Assembly: GCA_965216845.1 (NCBI GenBank)
Contig: OZ244200.1
Coordinates: forward strand, 2,914,001-2,978,000
Length of the DNA: 64,000 nucleotides
Direction: 5' to 3'
Origin: Panacagrimonas sp965216845
GTDB taxonomy: Bacteria; Pseudomonadota; Gammaproteobacteria; Nevskiales; Nevskiaceae
A program made the translations under genes and the position numbers. Numbering within the stretch: position 1 is the first letter of the stretch; the number at the start of each line of letters is the position of its first letter. Below, in pieces: positions 27,106 through 38,285 of this stretch. The notes beneath the pieces are model-generated. The model saw only the letters and a program-made list of their open reading frames with translations, made no database searches and had not been told where the DNA came from.

Positions 27106-30100
27106 TTAATCGTGGGTTTTGCCCCAGCCACCCCCACCCGGCGTTTCGATCACGATCTGATCACCGGCCTCCACTTCCACCGACGCGGTGGCGCTCAGGC
27201 TTTTCTCATCAGCACCGTCATGAATCAGGGCGCATCGACCGGGCGCACCGTCCCCACCGCCGATCAGCCCCGGCGGCGCAATCGTTCGACGTCCAGACAG
27301 GATAGACACCGTCATCGGCGCCAGAAAACGAAGCCTGCGAATCACGCCGTCGCCGCCCCGGTGTTGCCCTGCCCCTGCTGAGTTCGGGCGCATACCGAAT
27401 TGTTCGACACGAACCGGAAAACGATTCTCCAGCACTTCCACATCGGTCAGACGACTGTTGGTCATATGACTGTGCACCGCGCTGGCGCCGTCAAAGCCGG
27501 GGCCGGCGCCGACACCACCGCAAATGGTTTCGTAATACTGGTGCTGGCCGTCGCCAAAGGTGAAGTTGTTCATGGTGCCCTGCGAGGCGGCTTGCGCACC
27601 CAGCGCGGCAAACAGGGCATCAACCATGATCTGGCTGGTTTCCACGTTGCCGGCCACCACCGCCGCAGGGTAGTCCGGGTTGAGCATGCTGCCTTTGGGA
27701 ACGACCAGCTCCACCGGCCGCAGACAGCCGTCGTTGAGCGGGATGTCATCGTCGATCAGGGTTCGCAACACGTACAACACGGCGGCTCGACAAACCGAGA
27801 GCGGCGCGTTGAAGTTGTTGGCTTGTTGTGGACTGCTGCGACTGAAGTCGATGCGCAGGCTGGTTTGTGTGGGGTCCAGTGCAATGTTGACGCGAATCAC
27901 TGCGCCGTTGTCCATGGCGCACTCGGCACTGCCGAGTTTCAGCTTGGGAATGAGCTGACGCACCGCCGCTTCGGCGTTGTCCATCATCCAGCCCATGCAG
28001 GCGCCAACCGTTGGCGCGCCGTAACGCTGAACCATCGCCATCAGTTGATGAGCGCCGCGTGTGCAAGCCGCCAGTTGTGCGCCCAGGTCCGCCAGATTCT
28101 GATCCGGATTACGCGCCGGCCAGGCACCGCTGGCGAGCAGCGTTCGCGCCTCGGACTCCAGCAGTTCACCGTTGCGCATCAGCTGGAAATCTTCAATCAA
28201 TACACCTTCCTCGTCGATATGCCGACTGTTGGGCGGCATCGAACCCGGAGTCATCCCGCCGATATCGGCGTGATGACCCCGCGCGGCGACGAATGCGAAC
28301 AAGCCTTGATCGGTGTCGAACACCGGCATGATGACGGTGATGTCCGGCAGGTGGGTCCCACCGTCGTAAGGCGCATTCAGCATCCAGGCATCACCGGGTT
28401 GGAACGTGGTGCTTGAACGCGCCCGTCCCGCGATGACCGCGCGTACGCTGTCGCCCATCGACCCCAAATGCACCGGAATATGCGGCGCGTTGGCCACCAG
28501 GCGACCGTCCGCATCGAAGATGGCGCAGGAGAAGTCCAGGCGTTCCTTGATGTTGACCGAATGCGCGGTGTTGCGCAGCGCCTCGCCCATCTGTTCGGCC
28601 ACTGACATGAACAGCTTGTTGAAAATTTCCAGCGTCACCGGGTCAGCGCTGCTACAAACCGGCATTCGATGGTCCGACACCTGTGTGCGCTGCAAGATCA
28701 GATTGCCCAACTGATCCATACGGCCACGCCAGCCGGCCTCGATCACGGTGGTGGCGGTTGCTTCGACGATGATGGCTGGGCCAGCAATGGATTCACCGGT
28801 GGCCAACTGCTCGCGCCGATGCACCGGCACCTGCCGATGGACGCCGTCGACCATCATCAGCGTATGGCCAGCGGCGCCACGCCCGGGCATCTGTTTGATG
28901 CCAGTGCCGGTGGCCGGGCCACCGTCGGAAACTTCCACGGCTTCGACCGATGCCGTCGCGATTTCCACCGCCTGATCCGGCCGATGAAAGCCGAATCGCT
29001 GCTGATGCAGCCGCTCGAACCGGGCTCGCAGCTCAGAAAATTCCTGACAGGAAAGACTCAAACTGGTGTCGCTGCCTCGATAACGCAGGCCAAGTGCGTG
29101 GTTTGGCTCGATCCGAGACTGGGCGACGCCTTGCGCCACCAGCGCCTGTTGCGCAGACGCCGCCAGGGCTGCAAGCACCTGTTTGAACTCAGGCTCGGAC
29201 GAAGGGTCCAGATCGAGCGCCAGGCTTTGCTCACGAATCACCCGGCGTTGCGCCAGCCCCATGCCGTAGGCCGACAACACGCCCGCCAAGGGGTGCAGCA
29301 GGATGCTGTCCATGCCCAGGGCATCGGCAACCAGGCAGGCGTGTTGACCGCCGGCGCCGCCAAAGCAGGACAGACAGTAGTCGCGCAAATCATGGCCACG
29401 TTGTACGGAAATCTGTTCGATGGCCTTGGCCATGTGCTGCACGCCGATACGGACAAAGCCTTGCGCCAATTCGGTCGGCGTTATGACTTGGCCGGTTTCA
29501 TCCGCAACTTGCTGGCTGAGCTGCTCAAATTTCTCAACCACAACGTTTCGATCCAGCGGCTGATCCGCATCCGGCCCAAATACGCGGGGAAAAAATTCGG
29601 CTTGCAACTTACCCAGCAGCAGGTTGCAGTCGGTCAGCGTCAGCGGGCCGCCGCGGCGATAACAGGCCGGGCCGGGAATGGCGCCCGCCGATTGCGGACC
29701 GACCCGCAAACGCGCGCCGTCGAACCAGCAGATCGAACCCCCGCCGGCAGCCACGGTGTGAATATCGAGCATGGGGGCGCACAGGCGCACGCCGGAAATC
29801 TGTTTTTCATGTGTCCGCTGCATCTCCCCGGCATAGTGGGAAACGTCGGTTGAGGTGCCGCCCATGTCAAACCCGATCACTTTCTCGAAGCCGGCCTCGG
29901 CGGCGGTTTGCGCCATGCCGACGATGCCACCGGCCGGTCCAGACAAGACTGCATCCTTGCCCCGGAAAGCCTCAGCGTTGATCAGCCCGCCGTTGGACTG
30001 CATGAACTGCAGCGGGCGCTCGTCCAATTGCGCTTGCACGGCTTCAACGTAAGCCTTGAGCACGGGCGACAGATAGGCATCGGCAACGGTGGTGTGGCCA

Positions 30101-30726
30101 CGGTCGATCAGCTTGATCAGGGCGCCAACCTCGTGACTGACGGAAATCTGGCTGAAGCCCACCTGCGCCGCAATCTCCGCCACGCGACGCTCATGCGTGG
30201 GAAACCGATAGGCGTGAATCAGCACGATGGCCAGTGCGCGATAGCCAGCGTCAAACGCACTTTGCAAGGCACAACGTGTGGCCGGTTCGTTCAAGGGGCG
30301 CACCGTTTCGCCGGATGCAGCCATGCGTTCCGGAATCTCGATCACGCGTTGATACAAAGGCAATGGCTGCACGATCTGCCGTGCGAAGATGTCCGGGCGC
30401 GTCTGATAACCAATGCGCAGCGCGTCGGCAAAACCGGCGCTGATCGCCAATACCGTGTCTGCCCCTTTACGTTCCAGCAAGGCATTGGTGGCCACCGTTG
30501 TGCCCATGCGCACACTTTCAATTGCGGCGCATTCCAGACTTTCGCCGACGGATTCCAGCACCGCCCGAATGCCCGCCACGGCGGCATCTGAATACTGCTG
30601 CGGATTCTCTGACAGCAGCTTGCGTGTCAGTAACGTTCCGTCGGGCCGGCGCGCGACGATGTCGGTGAAGGTGCCGCCCCGGTCGATCCAGAACGACCAG
30701 GCTTTGTGGACATGCGGAGTCAACAT
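27106..30726 (-). CDS. Fused hydantoinase/oxoprolinase (HyuA-HyuB, 5-oxoprolinase type)
   Basis: About 1206 residues from the ATG at 30726; the frame is open to 30777, but that part overlaps a remnant peptide. The first ~685 residues are HyuA-like: IDRGGTFTDIVARRPDG (ATPase fold), MQSNGGLINAEAF, LSGPAGGIVGMA, IGFDMGGTSTDVSHY. The rest is HyuB-like: DPVTLEIFNKLFMSVAEQMG, ERLDFSCAIFDADG, ending TPGGGGWG. Fused proteins of this size are the ATP-dependent 5-oxoprolinases that open pyroglutamate to glutamate; related enzymes hydrolyse hydantoins, so the substrate is not certain. It lies downstream of a CoA ligase gene on the same strand. Confidence 0.9.
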   Translation of the reverse strand: MLTPHVHKAWSFWIDRGGTFTDIVARRPDGTLLTRKLLSENPQQYSDAAVAGIRAVLESVGESLECAAIESVRMGTTVATNALLERKGADTVLAISAGFADALRIGYQTRPDIFARQIVQPLPLYQRVIEIPERMAASGETVRPLNEPATRCALQSAFDAGYRALAIVLIHAYRFPTHERRVAEIAAQVGFSQISVSHEVGALIKLIDRGHTTVADAYLSPVLKAYVEAVQAQLDERPLQFMQSNGGLINAEAFRGKDAVLSGPAGGIVGMAQTAAEAGFEKVIGFDMGGTSTDVSHYAGEMQRTHEKQISGVRLCAPMLDIHTVAAGGGSICWFDGARLRVGPQSAGAIPGPACYRRGGPLTLTDCNLLLGKLQAEFFPRVFGPDADQPLDRNVVVEKFEQLSQQVADETGQVITPTELAQGFVRIGVQHMAKAIEQISVQRGHDLRDYCLSCFGGAGGQHACLVADALGMDSILLHPLAGVLSAYGMGLAQRRVIREQSLALDLDPSSEPEFKQVLAALAASAQQALVAQGVAQSRIEPNHALGLRYRGSDTSLSLSCQEFSELRARFERLHQQRFGFHRPDQAVEIATASVEAVEVSDGGPATGTGIKQMPGRGAAGHTLMMVDGVHRQVPVHRREQLATGESIAGPAIIVEATATTVIEAGWRGRMDQLGNLILQRTQVSDHRMPVCSSADPVTLEIFNKLFMSVAEQMGEALRNTAHSVNIKERLDFSCAIFDADGRLVANAPHIPVHLGSMGDSVRAVIAGRARSSTTFQPGDAWMLNAPYDGGTHLPDITVIMPVFDTDQGLFAFVAARGHHADIGGMTPGSMPPNSRHIDEEGVLIEDFQLMRNGELLESEARTLLASGAWPARNPDQNLADLGAQLAACTRGAHQLMAMVQRYGAPTVGACMGWMMDNAEAAVRQLIPKLKLGSAECAMDNGAVIRVNIALDPTQTSLRIDFSRSSPQQANNFNAPLSVCRAAVLYVLRTLIDDDIPLNDGCLRPVELVVPKGSMLNPDYPAAVVAGNVETSQIMVDALFAALGAQAASQGTMNNFTFGDGQHQYYETICGGVGAGPGFDGASAVHSHMTNSRLTDVEVLENRFPVRVEQFGMRPNSAGAGQHRGGDGVIRRLRFLAPMTVSILSGRRTIAPPGLIGGGDGAPGRCALIHDGADEKSLSATASVEVEAGDQIVIETPGGGGWGKTHD

Positions 30727-30752
30727 GACTTGCTGTTTCAGGGCGCTAACGA

Positions 30753-30848
30753 TCAGGCCAATTTGATACGAATCCAAGCGTGGGCGAGGTCGGCCAACAT
30801 CTGCGGTTCGCCGACGAGAATCGCGCCCAAGCCCTTAGGGTGCCCCCA
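30753..30848 (-). pseudogene. 31-codon orphan peptide in frame behind the CoA ligase stop
   Basis: Directly after the CoA ligase TGA the same frame continues for 31 sense codons to another TGA and encodes WGHPKG, then LGAILVGEPQMLADLAHAW, then IRIKLA. It looks like the C-terminal tail of a real protein rather than random sequence, has no plausible start codon of its own, and may be the remnant of a deleted gene. The parent family was not recognised. Confidence 0.35.
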
Positions 30849-32507
30849 TCAGACGTTGACGACCAGAATCTGACCCGACTCGGCGGCCTTTGTCGCCAGC
30901 GCTGGCGCATCTCGTCCGAGCCTTGATTCGACCGCATCGCGCTTGATTTTCAAGGTTGGCGTCAACAGACCGTTTTCAATCGTCCAGGGCGTGTTGCTGA
31001 CAATGATGACGCCGATGCGGGCGTGCTTCTCTACCGCCTGGTTCAGCGCTTCAGCGCTGGCGCGCAGACTGGTTTCCACATCAGCCGCCGGCTTTTGCTG
31101 GGCGGCGGCGGACAGCACGCAAACCATCACGGTTTTGGCCAAACCACGACCCAGCAGACAAAGCTGCTCCACGTCCGGGTTGGCGGCGAATTGATCTTCA
31201 ATCGGCACCGGCGCCACAAACTTGCCGTGCAGGGTCTTGAAGTAATCCGCGACGCGGCCGGTAAGAAACACAAAGCCGTCGGCGTCGATCCGCGCTTTGT
31301 CGCCGGTGTGGACCCAGCCGTCAACAAAGGTCTCGGCGGTCTTTTGCGGCTGCTTGTAGTAACCGGGCGACAGACCATCGGCCTTGCACAGCAGCTCGCC
31401 CTGTTCGGACAAACGCAGCTCCACCCCATCCAGTGGCTGACCGACGGATCCGGTTCGATTTCTGTCGGGGGTGTTGAGAACCAACGACATGGCCTCGGTC
31501 TGACCAAAGCCTTCCACCACACAGATGCCGAGTTGCTGGTACCACTTCAACAGGGTCGTCGGAATGGGGGCGGCACCGCAGAGCAGGTAGTCGTAGTCGG
31601 TGAAGCCCAAGGCAGTGCGCACTTTTTCCGAGACGCCGGCCGGGTCGGCGGCAAAGGCCCGTTCGAAGGCATCCGGACCGCCGAACTTGCCAACCACACC
31701 CTGGCGCAACATCTCCCAAACGCGCGGCGCGCCGAAAAACAGATTCGGCCGAGTTTCCGACATATCCCGTACCAGCGTGCCGAGGTCTTCGTTGAAGCTC
31801 ACTTGCGCGCCCTGGATCAGGCTTTGTACGTAGACGATCTGCCGCTCGGCGATATGCGACAGCGGCAGGTAAGACAGAAAACGCGGATGCAGACGCGACG
31901 GAACGGTTTTCACCGTGCGCTGCATGGGCAGAATCATCGAGGTGTGCGTTTGCATCACACCCTTGGGTTTTCCGGTGGTCCCGGATGTAAACACGATGGT
32001 GTACAAATCACCGGACCGGCATTCATGCTCGGGCCGTTTCCCGGCATGTTCGGCAACGATGTCCTCCCAGGCCACCGACCCCGGCGGCGCCTCAATACCC
32101 GGCAAGGTGACGATGCGAACATGATCGGGAACGATGTCACGCAAGCGCTCCCAGTTTTCCGCCTCGCCCAGAATCAGCATCCGCGCTTCGGAAAACTCAA
32201 GGATGTACTGCCCGATGTCCGCGGTCAGCGTGGTGAACAGCGGCACCGAGACATGGCCGGCAGCGGCGATGGCAAGGTCGGCCATGAACCAGTGCGGACG
32301 GTTCCTGGAGAGGATCGCGATTCTGGTGCCCTTTTCGCCGAGCTCGGCCTGCAGCCAGGCTGCCACCGCGTCCGACTGCGCCAATGATTCTTGCCAAGTC
32401 CACTGGCGCCGATCATCGCCGGATCGCTCTTTCATCCAGACGCGATCCGGACATTTGTGCGCCCAATCCCTGGCCAAGCCGACAACGGTTGGTGCCGCAA
32501 CGCTCAT
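30849..32507 (-). CDS. Long-chain acyl-CoA synthetase-like AMP-binding ligase
   Basis: 552 residues from the ATG at 32507, which has GGAGG five bases upstream; an ATG at 32519 lacks this. AMP-binding motifs: TIVFTSGTTGKPKGVMQTH (P-loop, about residue 174), GFGQTEAMS, DGWVHTGDKARID and GRVADYFKTLHGKFVAP. The family activates carboxylic acids with ATP and joins them to CoA. Layout and length fit fatty-acid or aromatic-acid ligases; the substrate is not determined. It is followed by the fused hydantoinase gene on the same strand. Confidence 0.9.
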   Translation of the reverse strand: MSVAAPTVVGLARDWAHKCPDRVWMKERSGDDRRQWTWQESLAQSDAVAAWLQAELGEKGTRIAILSRNRPHWFMADLAIAAAGHVSVPLFTTLTADIGQYILEFSEARMLILGEAENWERLRDIVPDHVRIVTLPGIEAPPGSVAWEDIVAEHAGKRPEHECRSGDLYTIVFTSGTTGKPKGVMQTHTSMILPMQRTVKTVPSRLHPRFLSYLPLSHIAERQIVYVQSLIQGAQVSFNEDLGTLVRDMSETRPNLFFGAPRVWEMLRQGVVGKFGGPDAFERAFAADPAGVSEKVRTALGFTDYDYLLCGAAPIPTTLLKWYQQLGICVVEGFGQTEAMSLVLNTPDRNRTGSVGQPLDGVELRLSEQGELLCKADGLSPGYYKQPQKTAETFVDGWVHTGDKARIDADGFVFLTGRVADYFKTLHGKFVAPVPIEDQFAANPDVEQLCLLGRGLAKTVMVCVLSAAAQQKPAADVETSLRASAEALNQAVEKHARIGVIIVSNTPWTIENGLLTPTLKIKRDAVESRLGRDAPALATKAAESGQILVVNV

Positions 32508-32591
32508 GCCCGCCTCCATCGCTTTTTTATCGTTGAGCGCCCAGCCTAACGCGATACGGCGGCGATGTCTCAGGGTCGGTTGAGGCGACGG

Positions 32592-33634
32592 CTAGTGATA
32601 ACGCAAGGCCGTCGCCTTTCCCCAGAACACGCGGTAGGCAAAGATCGTGTAGGCAAGAATCGCCGGCACCGTGATCAGTACGCCATAAAGCATGAACTGC
32701 AACGATTCAGGGGCGGCCGCCGCCTCCCACAGGGTGATGCGATCCGGGACCAGATACGGAAACAGGCTGTAGGCCAATCCCTGAAAGGCCAGAACAAACA
32801 GGCCGACACTGAGCGCGAACGGCGCCCACACCCAACGTTTCAACCCGCGACGATTACGCCGCTGAACGTCCACTGCCAGTCGCCCCAGAAATACCTCCAG
32901 CAACACGAACAGGGCAGCCGAACCCAGGGGAATCGGCAGCAGCGCGAAGATTTCCGGCAGGGAAAACCATTTGTCGAAAATACTCTGACTGACCAGCGGC
33001 GTGGCCACGGAGATGGCGCCGATGCCCGCCGCCGCGCCCCAGGCAGACCAGCGTGCCCAGGTCACGGCCTTTGCCTGCAAATCACCTTCGGTTTTCATGA
33101 TCAACCAGCCCGCGCCCAGCAAGGCATAGCCGGCCGCCAAGCCCATGCCGACAAACAGCGAGAACAGCCAGGCGCCCAGACTGTTGGAAAAACCGGTAAC
33201 CAGTTGACCCAGCATGACCCCTTGAGAGACCGACGCCAACAGCGAACCAACCATGAAAGCGCGGTCCCAGCGGTGCTTCTGACGGAGCCGAACCTTGACC
33301 CGGAAATCAAACGCCACGCCGCGCAAGATCAGCCCGGCCAGCATGACCGCGACCGGCAGGTAAAGTCCGCCCAGAATGATGCCGTGCGCCACCGGAAAGG
33401 CCACCAGCAACAAACCGACCCCGAGCACCAGCCAGGTTTCATTGGCATCCCAGAACGGGCCGATGGAGGCGATCATCACATCGCGTTGCTCCGGGCTTGC
33501 CTGCGACAACCAGATGCCGACGCCAAGGTCGTAGCCGTCCAGCAAAACGTAGAGCAGCATCGCCAAACCCATCAGGCAGACGAAAATCAGCGGCAGCCAG
33601 AATGCAGCGCCTTCAGCCATATCAGGAATCATGC

Positions 33635-33638
<4 letters not shown>
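32592..33638 (-). CDS. cydB: Cytochrome bd-type quinol oxidase subunit II (CIO type)
   Basis: 348 residues with the eight to nine membrane helices of CydB. The N-terminal block LPLIFVCLMGLAMLLYVLLDGYDLGVGIW is characteristic, as is GPFWDANETWLVLGVGLLLVAFP. Subunit II packs against subunit I and supports heme assembly in the terminal oxidase that reduces O2 with quinol electrons. It overlaps cydA by 4 bp. No small cydX-like gene is present in the 72 bp that follow. Confidence 0.95.
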
Positions 33639-34967
<1,329 letters not shown>

Positions 34968-34975
<8 letters not shown>

Positions 34976-35543
34976 CGACGAAATCCTCCGTTGTCGCTCG
35001 ACCGCCACCGCTCATGCGGTCGCGCATTTCCATCAAACGCACCACGCCCGCGCCCAGCTTCATCAGCTGGGTCAGCGACTTTTGATCCAGCCGATAAATC
35101 TCCTCAAACCAGCCGGTGAGCATCTCAATCATTTCCAGCATCCGCTGCATGCGCCGCTGAGCGTGGGCATCGCGCGGATCATCCGAAGGATTGAGCAGTG
35201 CATCCCGCAACATACTTAGCGTCGGGTCAATCTCGCGCTTTTTGCGCTCCTCCGCCAGCGTGCGGAAAATGCCCCAAACGTCCTCCGGGGTGGAAAAGTA
35301 TTCGCGCCGGTCGCCGGCCTGATAGCTGCGTTGCAGCAGCCGCCAGCCGTCCAGCTCCTTCAACCCCATGCTGACGTTGGAACGTGAGAACGAAAGCGCT
35401 TCGGCAATTTCCTCGGCGTGCAGCGGACGCTCACTGACGAACAGCAGGGCGTAGATCTGCCCCACCGTGCGGTTGATCCCCCAGCGGCTGCCCATTTCAC
35501 CGAAGTGGGCGACAAAGCGGACTGCAAGCGGGCTGAGCTCCAT
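34968..35543 (-). CDS. GbsR/MarR-type transcriptional regulator
   Basis: 191 residues. A winged helix-turn-helix occupies about residues 15-95 (GINRTVGQIYALLFVSERPLHAEEIAEAL, SRSNVSMGLKELDGWRLL), followed by a helical dimerisation tail. This fits the GbsR branch of the MarR superfamily. It is the first gene of an operon with cydAB and overlaps cydA by 8 bp. A perfect 22-bp palindrome just upstream of its start is the likely operator, so it probably controls itself and the oxidase genes. Confidence 0.9.
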
Positions 35544-35553
35544 GAGTTTCTGG

Positions 35554-35575
35554 TATTTCAGTAATTACTGAAATA
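35554..35575. promoter_or_regulatory. Perfect 22-bp palindrome, probable operator of the GbsR-like regulator
   Basis: The core TTTCAGTAATTACTGAAA is flanked by TA on both sides, giving a perfect 22-bp inverted repeat. It lies 10 bp upstream of the regulator ATG, a typical position for autoregulation by a MarR-type dimer. Confidence 0.75.
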
Positions 35576-35719
35576 ATAGTTCTTCAGGAAATAGCTGTCC
35601 AGCCCGGGAGGGTATACGGCAACGTCGGTGCGAACGCGTTGGTGCAGCTTCCTTGAGAACAGGAGCTCGCCGCGCCCTTCGGGCTTCGCGATGACAGATG
35701 GGGGATGTCGTTCCCTGTA

Positions 35720-36238
35720 TCAGGTCTCCGGTGGCGACTCGCCTGGCGCCCCAGCCATCTGCATCAAGGCCGCTTCAAACGCATGAATCAGGTGGGTGAT
35801 CATCTCCGAAACGTAGATGGACAACGAAAAACCGCTGGCCAGCAACACCCAGAACATCAGCGCAAAGTCGCCGCTGGGATCTTGTGGCAACAGCTCGGCC
35901 GCCCACCACATCAAGCCCGTTCCGGCAATCAACATCACCGCCAACACCCCCACCATCTGCCGGATGGCCGCAGCCAGATTCAGTTGCGCGGTTGCGGCGC
36001 GATCCAATCCGGCGGCCTCCAGACCACGGGAAAGCGCGCGCACCTCCCAGACCACCCAGGCCAGATTCGTGACCAGAATGCCCAGCACCAATTGGCCGGC
36101 CAACGCCAGCGCGGACCCTCGATCCTCACGCGAGACGAACAGCACCACGCTGACCGTCCCCAACATGGCGACAAAAACCAATCGGCGTGCGTAACGAACG
36201 CGAAGCTCCCCCCGGAGCCAACTTCGCGGAATAGGCAT
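35720..36238 (-). CDS. Small membrane protein of unknown function
   Basis: 172 residues with four predicted membrane helices (about 20-35, 45-65, 92-112, 125-148) and a short basic N-terminus (PRSWLRGELRVRYARR). No family was recognised. It sits alone upstream of the gbsR-cydAB operon with a 145-bp gap beyond the operator. Frame, codon usage and membrane pattern support it as a real gene. Confidence 0.7.
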   Translation of the reverse strand: MPIPRSWLRGELRVRYARRLVFVAMLGTVSVVLFVSREDRGSALALAGQLVLGILVTNLAWVVWEVRALSRGLEAAGLDRAATAQLNLAAAIRQMVGVLAVMLIAGTGLMWWAAELLPQDPSGDFALMFWVLLASGFSLSIYVSEMITHLIHAFEAALMQMAGAPGESPPET

Positions 36239-36378
36239 TTTTCAAACCTTGTGGCGGAACACGCTCATGCTGCCATAGTAATGTTTTGCGCACGCTCGGA
36301 CGTCAGCTGCGGGCCGTGCATGCACGCAGCGACGAACCCTGGCCCCAATGACACCGCCAAAGGCCAACACGCCACTGA

Positions 36379-38088
36379 TCAAGCCGAGGAAGAAACCGTT
36401 GCAGTGCGCGCCGTGGTGACGGCTTCGGTCGCGGGCACCGTGAAATATTCGTCGATGCGCGCCTGCGCCTGGTCGCCGAACAGAATCTGACAGGCTTCCG
36501 TCAACCCGGGCGCATCGCGGATGACTTCGGCGCGCTCCACCAGCGCAATCTTTGAACGGCGTCGCAGAAAGTCCTCCAGCTTGACGATCATTTCACGCCG
36601 CCGGGCCTGACGCAGCTCGCAACGAATGTATTCGGTGCCCTTGATCAAGACTTCGGCCTCACGCGGATCCTCGCGGATGTTTTCCAGCAGACCGATGGCC
36701 TGGGCACCGTAGCGACGCCATAAACGCCGGGTCAGTGGCTCACTGGATTCGGGCGCGGTATAGGCGTCCAGATTCATCAGCCGCGCCTGGTGCAGAAACT
36801 CATCGCGCACCGCGCGCGAGGATTCGCCATACCACTGGAAGTCCGGGTACGGCAGCTTGATGCCGAGCCGGCGAACCTGTTCGCAAATTTCCTCACCCAC
36901 GTTGATGCAATCGGTCAGTTTGCCGCCGAAAACGCTGATGTGCCGATGCGCGACATTGGCTTCCACCGCGTGCTTTCGCGAAAGCTGCAGAAAGTCGGTG
37001 TCATCGTCGGCCTGCCCCTGAACCACCAGCGGCCGCACACCGCAACGTTCGGAAATCACGTCGGCCCTGGTCAGTGGCTGCTGCAGGTTCAGACGCTTGT
37101 TGATGTTGTCCAGCACAAACTGGCGATCCTCATCGGTCATTCGCGCCACCGGCGTGGGCACGCGCGTGTCGGTGGTGCCCACGCAGGTGCGATTGCCCAT
37201 GGGAATAGCGAAAAACAGGCGCCCGTCGTCAGCAAAAAAGGCCAGCACCCGATGATGCCTGGCGATGCGCGGCACAATCAGATGCACGCCCTTGGAAAAA
37301 ATGTGGCGATGCGCCGTCTGCTCCGCGCTGAGCCGGTTGTGTTCGTCCGCCCACGGGCCGGCGGCGTTGATCAATACTTTTGCGCGAATGGGAAATGTGT
37401 CGCCACCGACATGGTCTTGCGCACTGACCTGCCACACGAAGCCGTCACCTTGCGCAATCCGTTCGGCGCCGGTGGATTCCACATAATTGGCGGCGATACC
37501 GCCGTGCGACATGGCGGTACGGATGAAGTTGAAAACAAAGCGCGCATCGTTGTCATGCAGGAAGGCGTCGGAGTACTCGAAACCGCCGCTGACATTCTGC
37601 GTATTGACGATGGGCTCTTCGGCCTGAATTCGCGCACGCGTGCGCAGACGCGGAATGCGGGTAAAGCAATTACCCAGAAACCAGTACAGCCAGGTGCCGG
37701 CCCACAGGATCCAGGGGTGCCAGCGAAAACCGCGCTGAATGATGGTGGAGAAACGAATCTCCTGGACGCTTGAGGGATAGGCCCGAATCAGCCGGTTGCG
37801 ACTCATGCACAGGGCGCGCACCAATGGATATTCCCAACTCTCCATGTACTTGATGCCGCCCCAGGCCAGGTTGGACGAATGCTGGCTGGTGCCACCGGCG
37901 AAATCATTGCGGTCGATCAGCCCGACCGAGGCGCCGCGCGCCGCCAGCGCCGAGGCCGCCACCGCACCGTTGATCCCGCCACCGATGATCAAGACATCAA
38001 AGGTTTGGGATTTGAGTTTCTGCAGATTGCTGGCTCTGAGTTTCACGCAAAAAAGACTGCCGAGGATGCGAGGCGGGCGCGTAAGCAT
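36379..38088 (-). CDS. glpD: FAD-dependent glycerol-3-phosphate dehydrogenase-like protein
   Basis: About 569 residues from the ATG at 38088; a GTG at 38046 is also possible, and earlier starts overlap the neighbouring promoter region. FAD-binding fingerprint FDVLIIGGGINGAVAASALAARG near the N-terminus, then DRNDFAGGTSQHSSNLAWGGIKYME, and the C-terminal DAO_C-like domain (about 390-510). GlpD oxidises sn-glycerol-3-phosphate to dihydroxyacetone phosphate at the membrane and passes electrons to quinone. No glpF, glpK or glpR is nearby, so it could serve a related substrate. Divergent from the acyl-CoA dehydrogenase gene. Confidence 0.8.
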   Translation of the reverse strand: MLTRPPRILGSLFCVKLRASNLQKLKSQTFDVLIIGGGINGAVAASALAARGASVGLIDRNDFAGGTSQHSSNLAWGGIKYMESWEYPLVRALCMSRNRLIRAYPSSVQEIRFSTIIQRGFRWHPWILWAGTWLYWFLGNCFTRIPRLRTRARIQAEEPIVNTQNVSGGFEYSDAFLHDNDARFVFNFIRTAMSHGGIAANYVESTGAERIAQGDGFVWQVSAQDHVGGDTFPIRAKVLINAAGPWADEHNRLSAEQTAHRHIFSKGVHLIVPRIARHHRVLAFFADDGRLFFAIPMGNRTCVGTTDTRVPTPVARMTDEDRQFVLDNINKRLNLQQPLTRADVISERCGVRPLVVQGQADDDTDFLQLSRKHAVEANVAHRHISVFGGKLTDCINVGEEICEQVRRLGIKLPYPDFQWYGESSRAVRDEFLHQARLMNLDAYTAPESSEPLTRRLWRRYGAQAIGLLENIREDPREAEVLIKGTEYIRCELRQARRREMIVKLEDFLRRRSKIALVERAEVIRDAPGLTEACQILFGDQAQARIDEYFTVPATEAVTTARTATVSSSA

Positions 38089-38285
38089 AACCAGCCGCAA
38101 ACAACCGGAGCTGGTCGGATTTCCGGCGCCGACCGATGCGCGGATGCGCAACACGCCCGATGGCACGCTATTGCGCTGCTCACCACCGATCACCGCGCCG
38201 GGCAACCGCAGGCTGTCAATTCGGCCAATCGCAATGCAGCACGGCTGCTCCAGAATCCGCGCCGTCAACGATTTCGGAGAAACTC

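Noticed and set aside
38159..38175. Sigma-54-like sequence TGGCACGCTATTGCG before the acyl-CoA dehydrogenase gene
   Set aside because: The GG to GC spacing is 9, not the required 10, so it should not function as a sigma-54 promoter.
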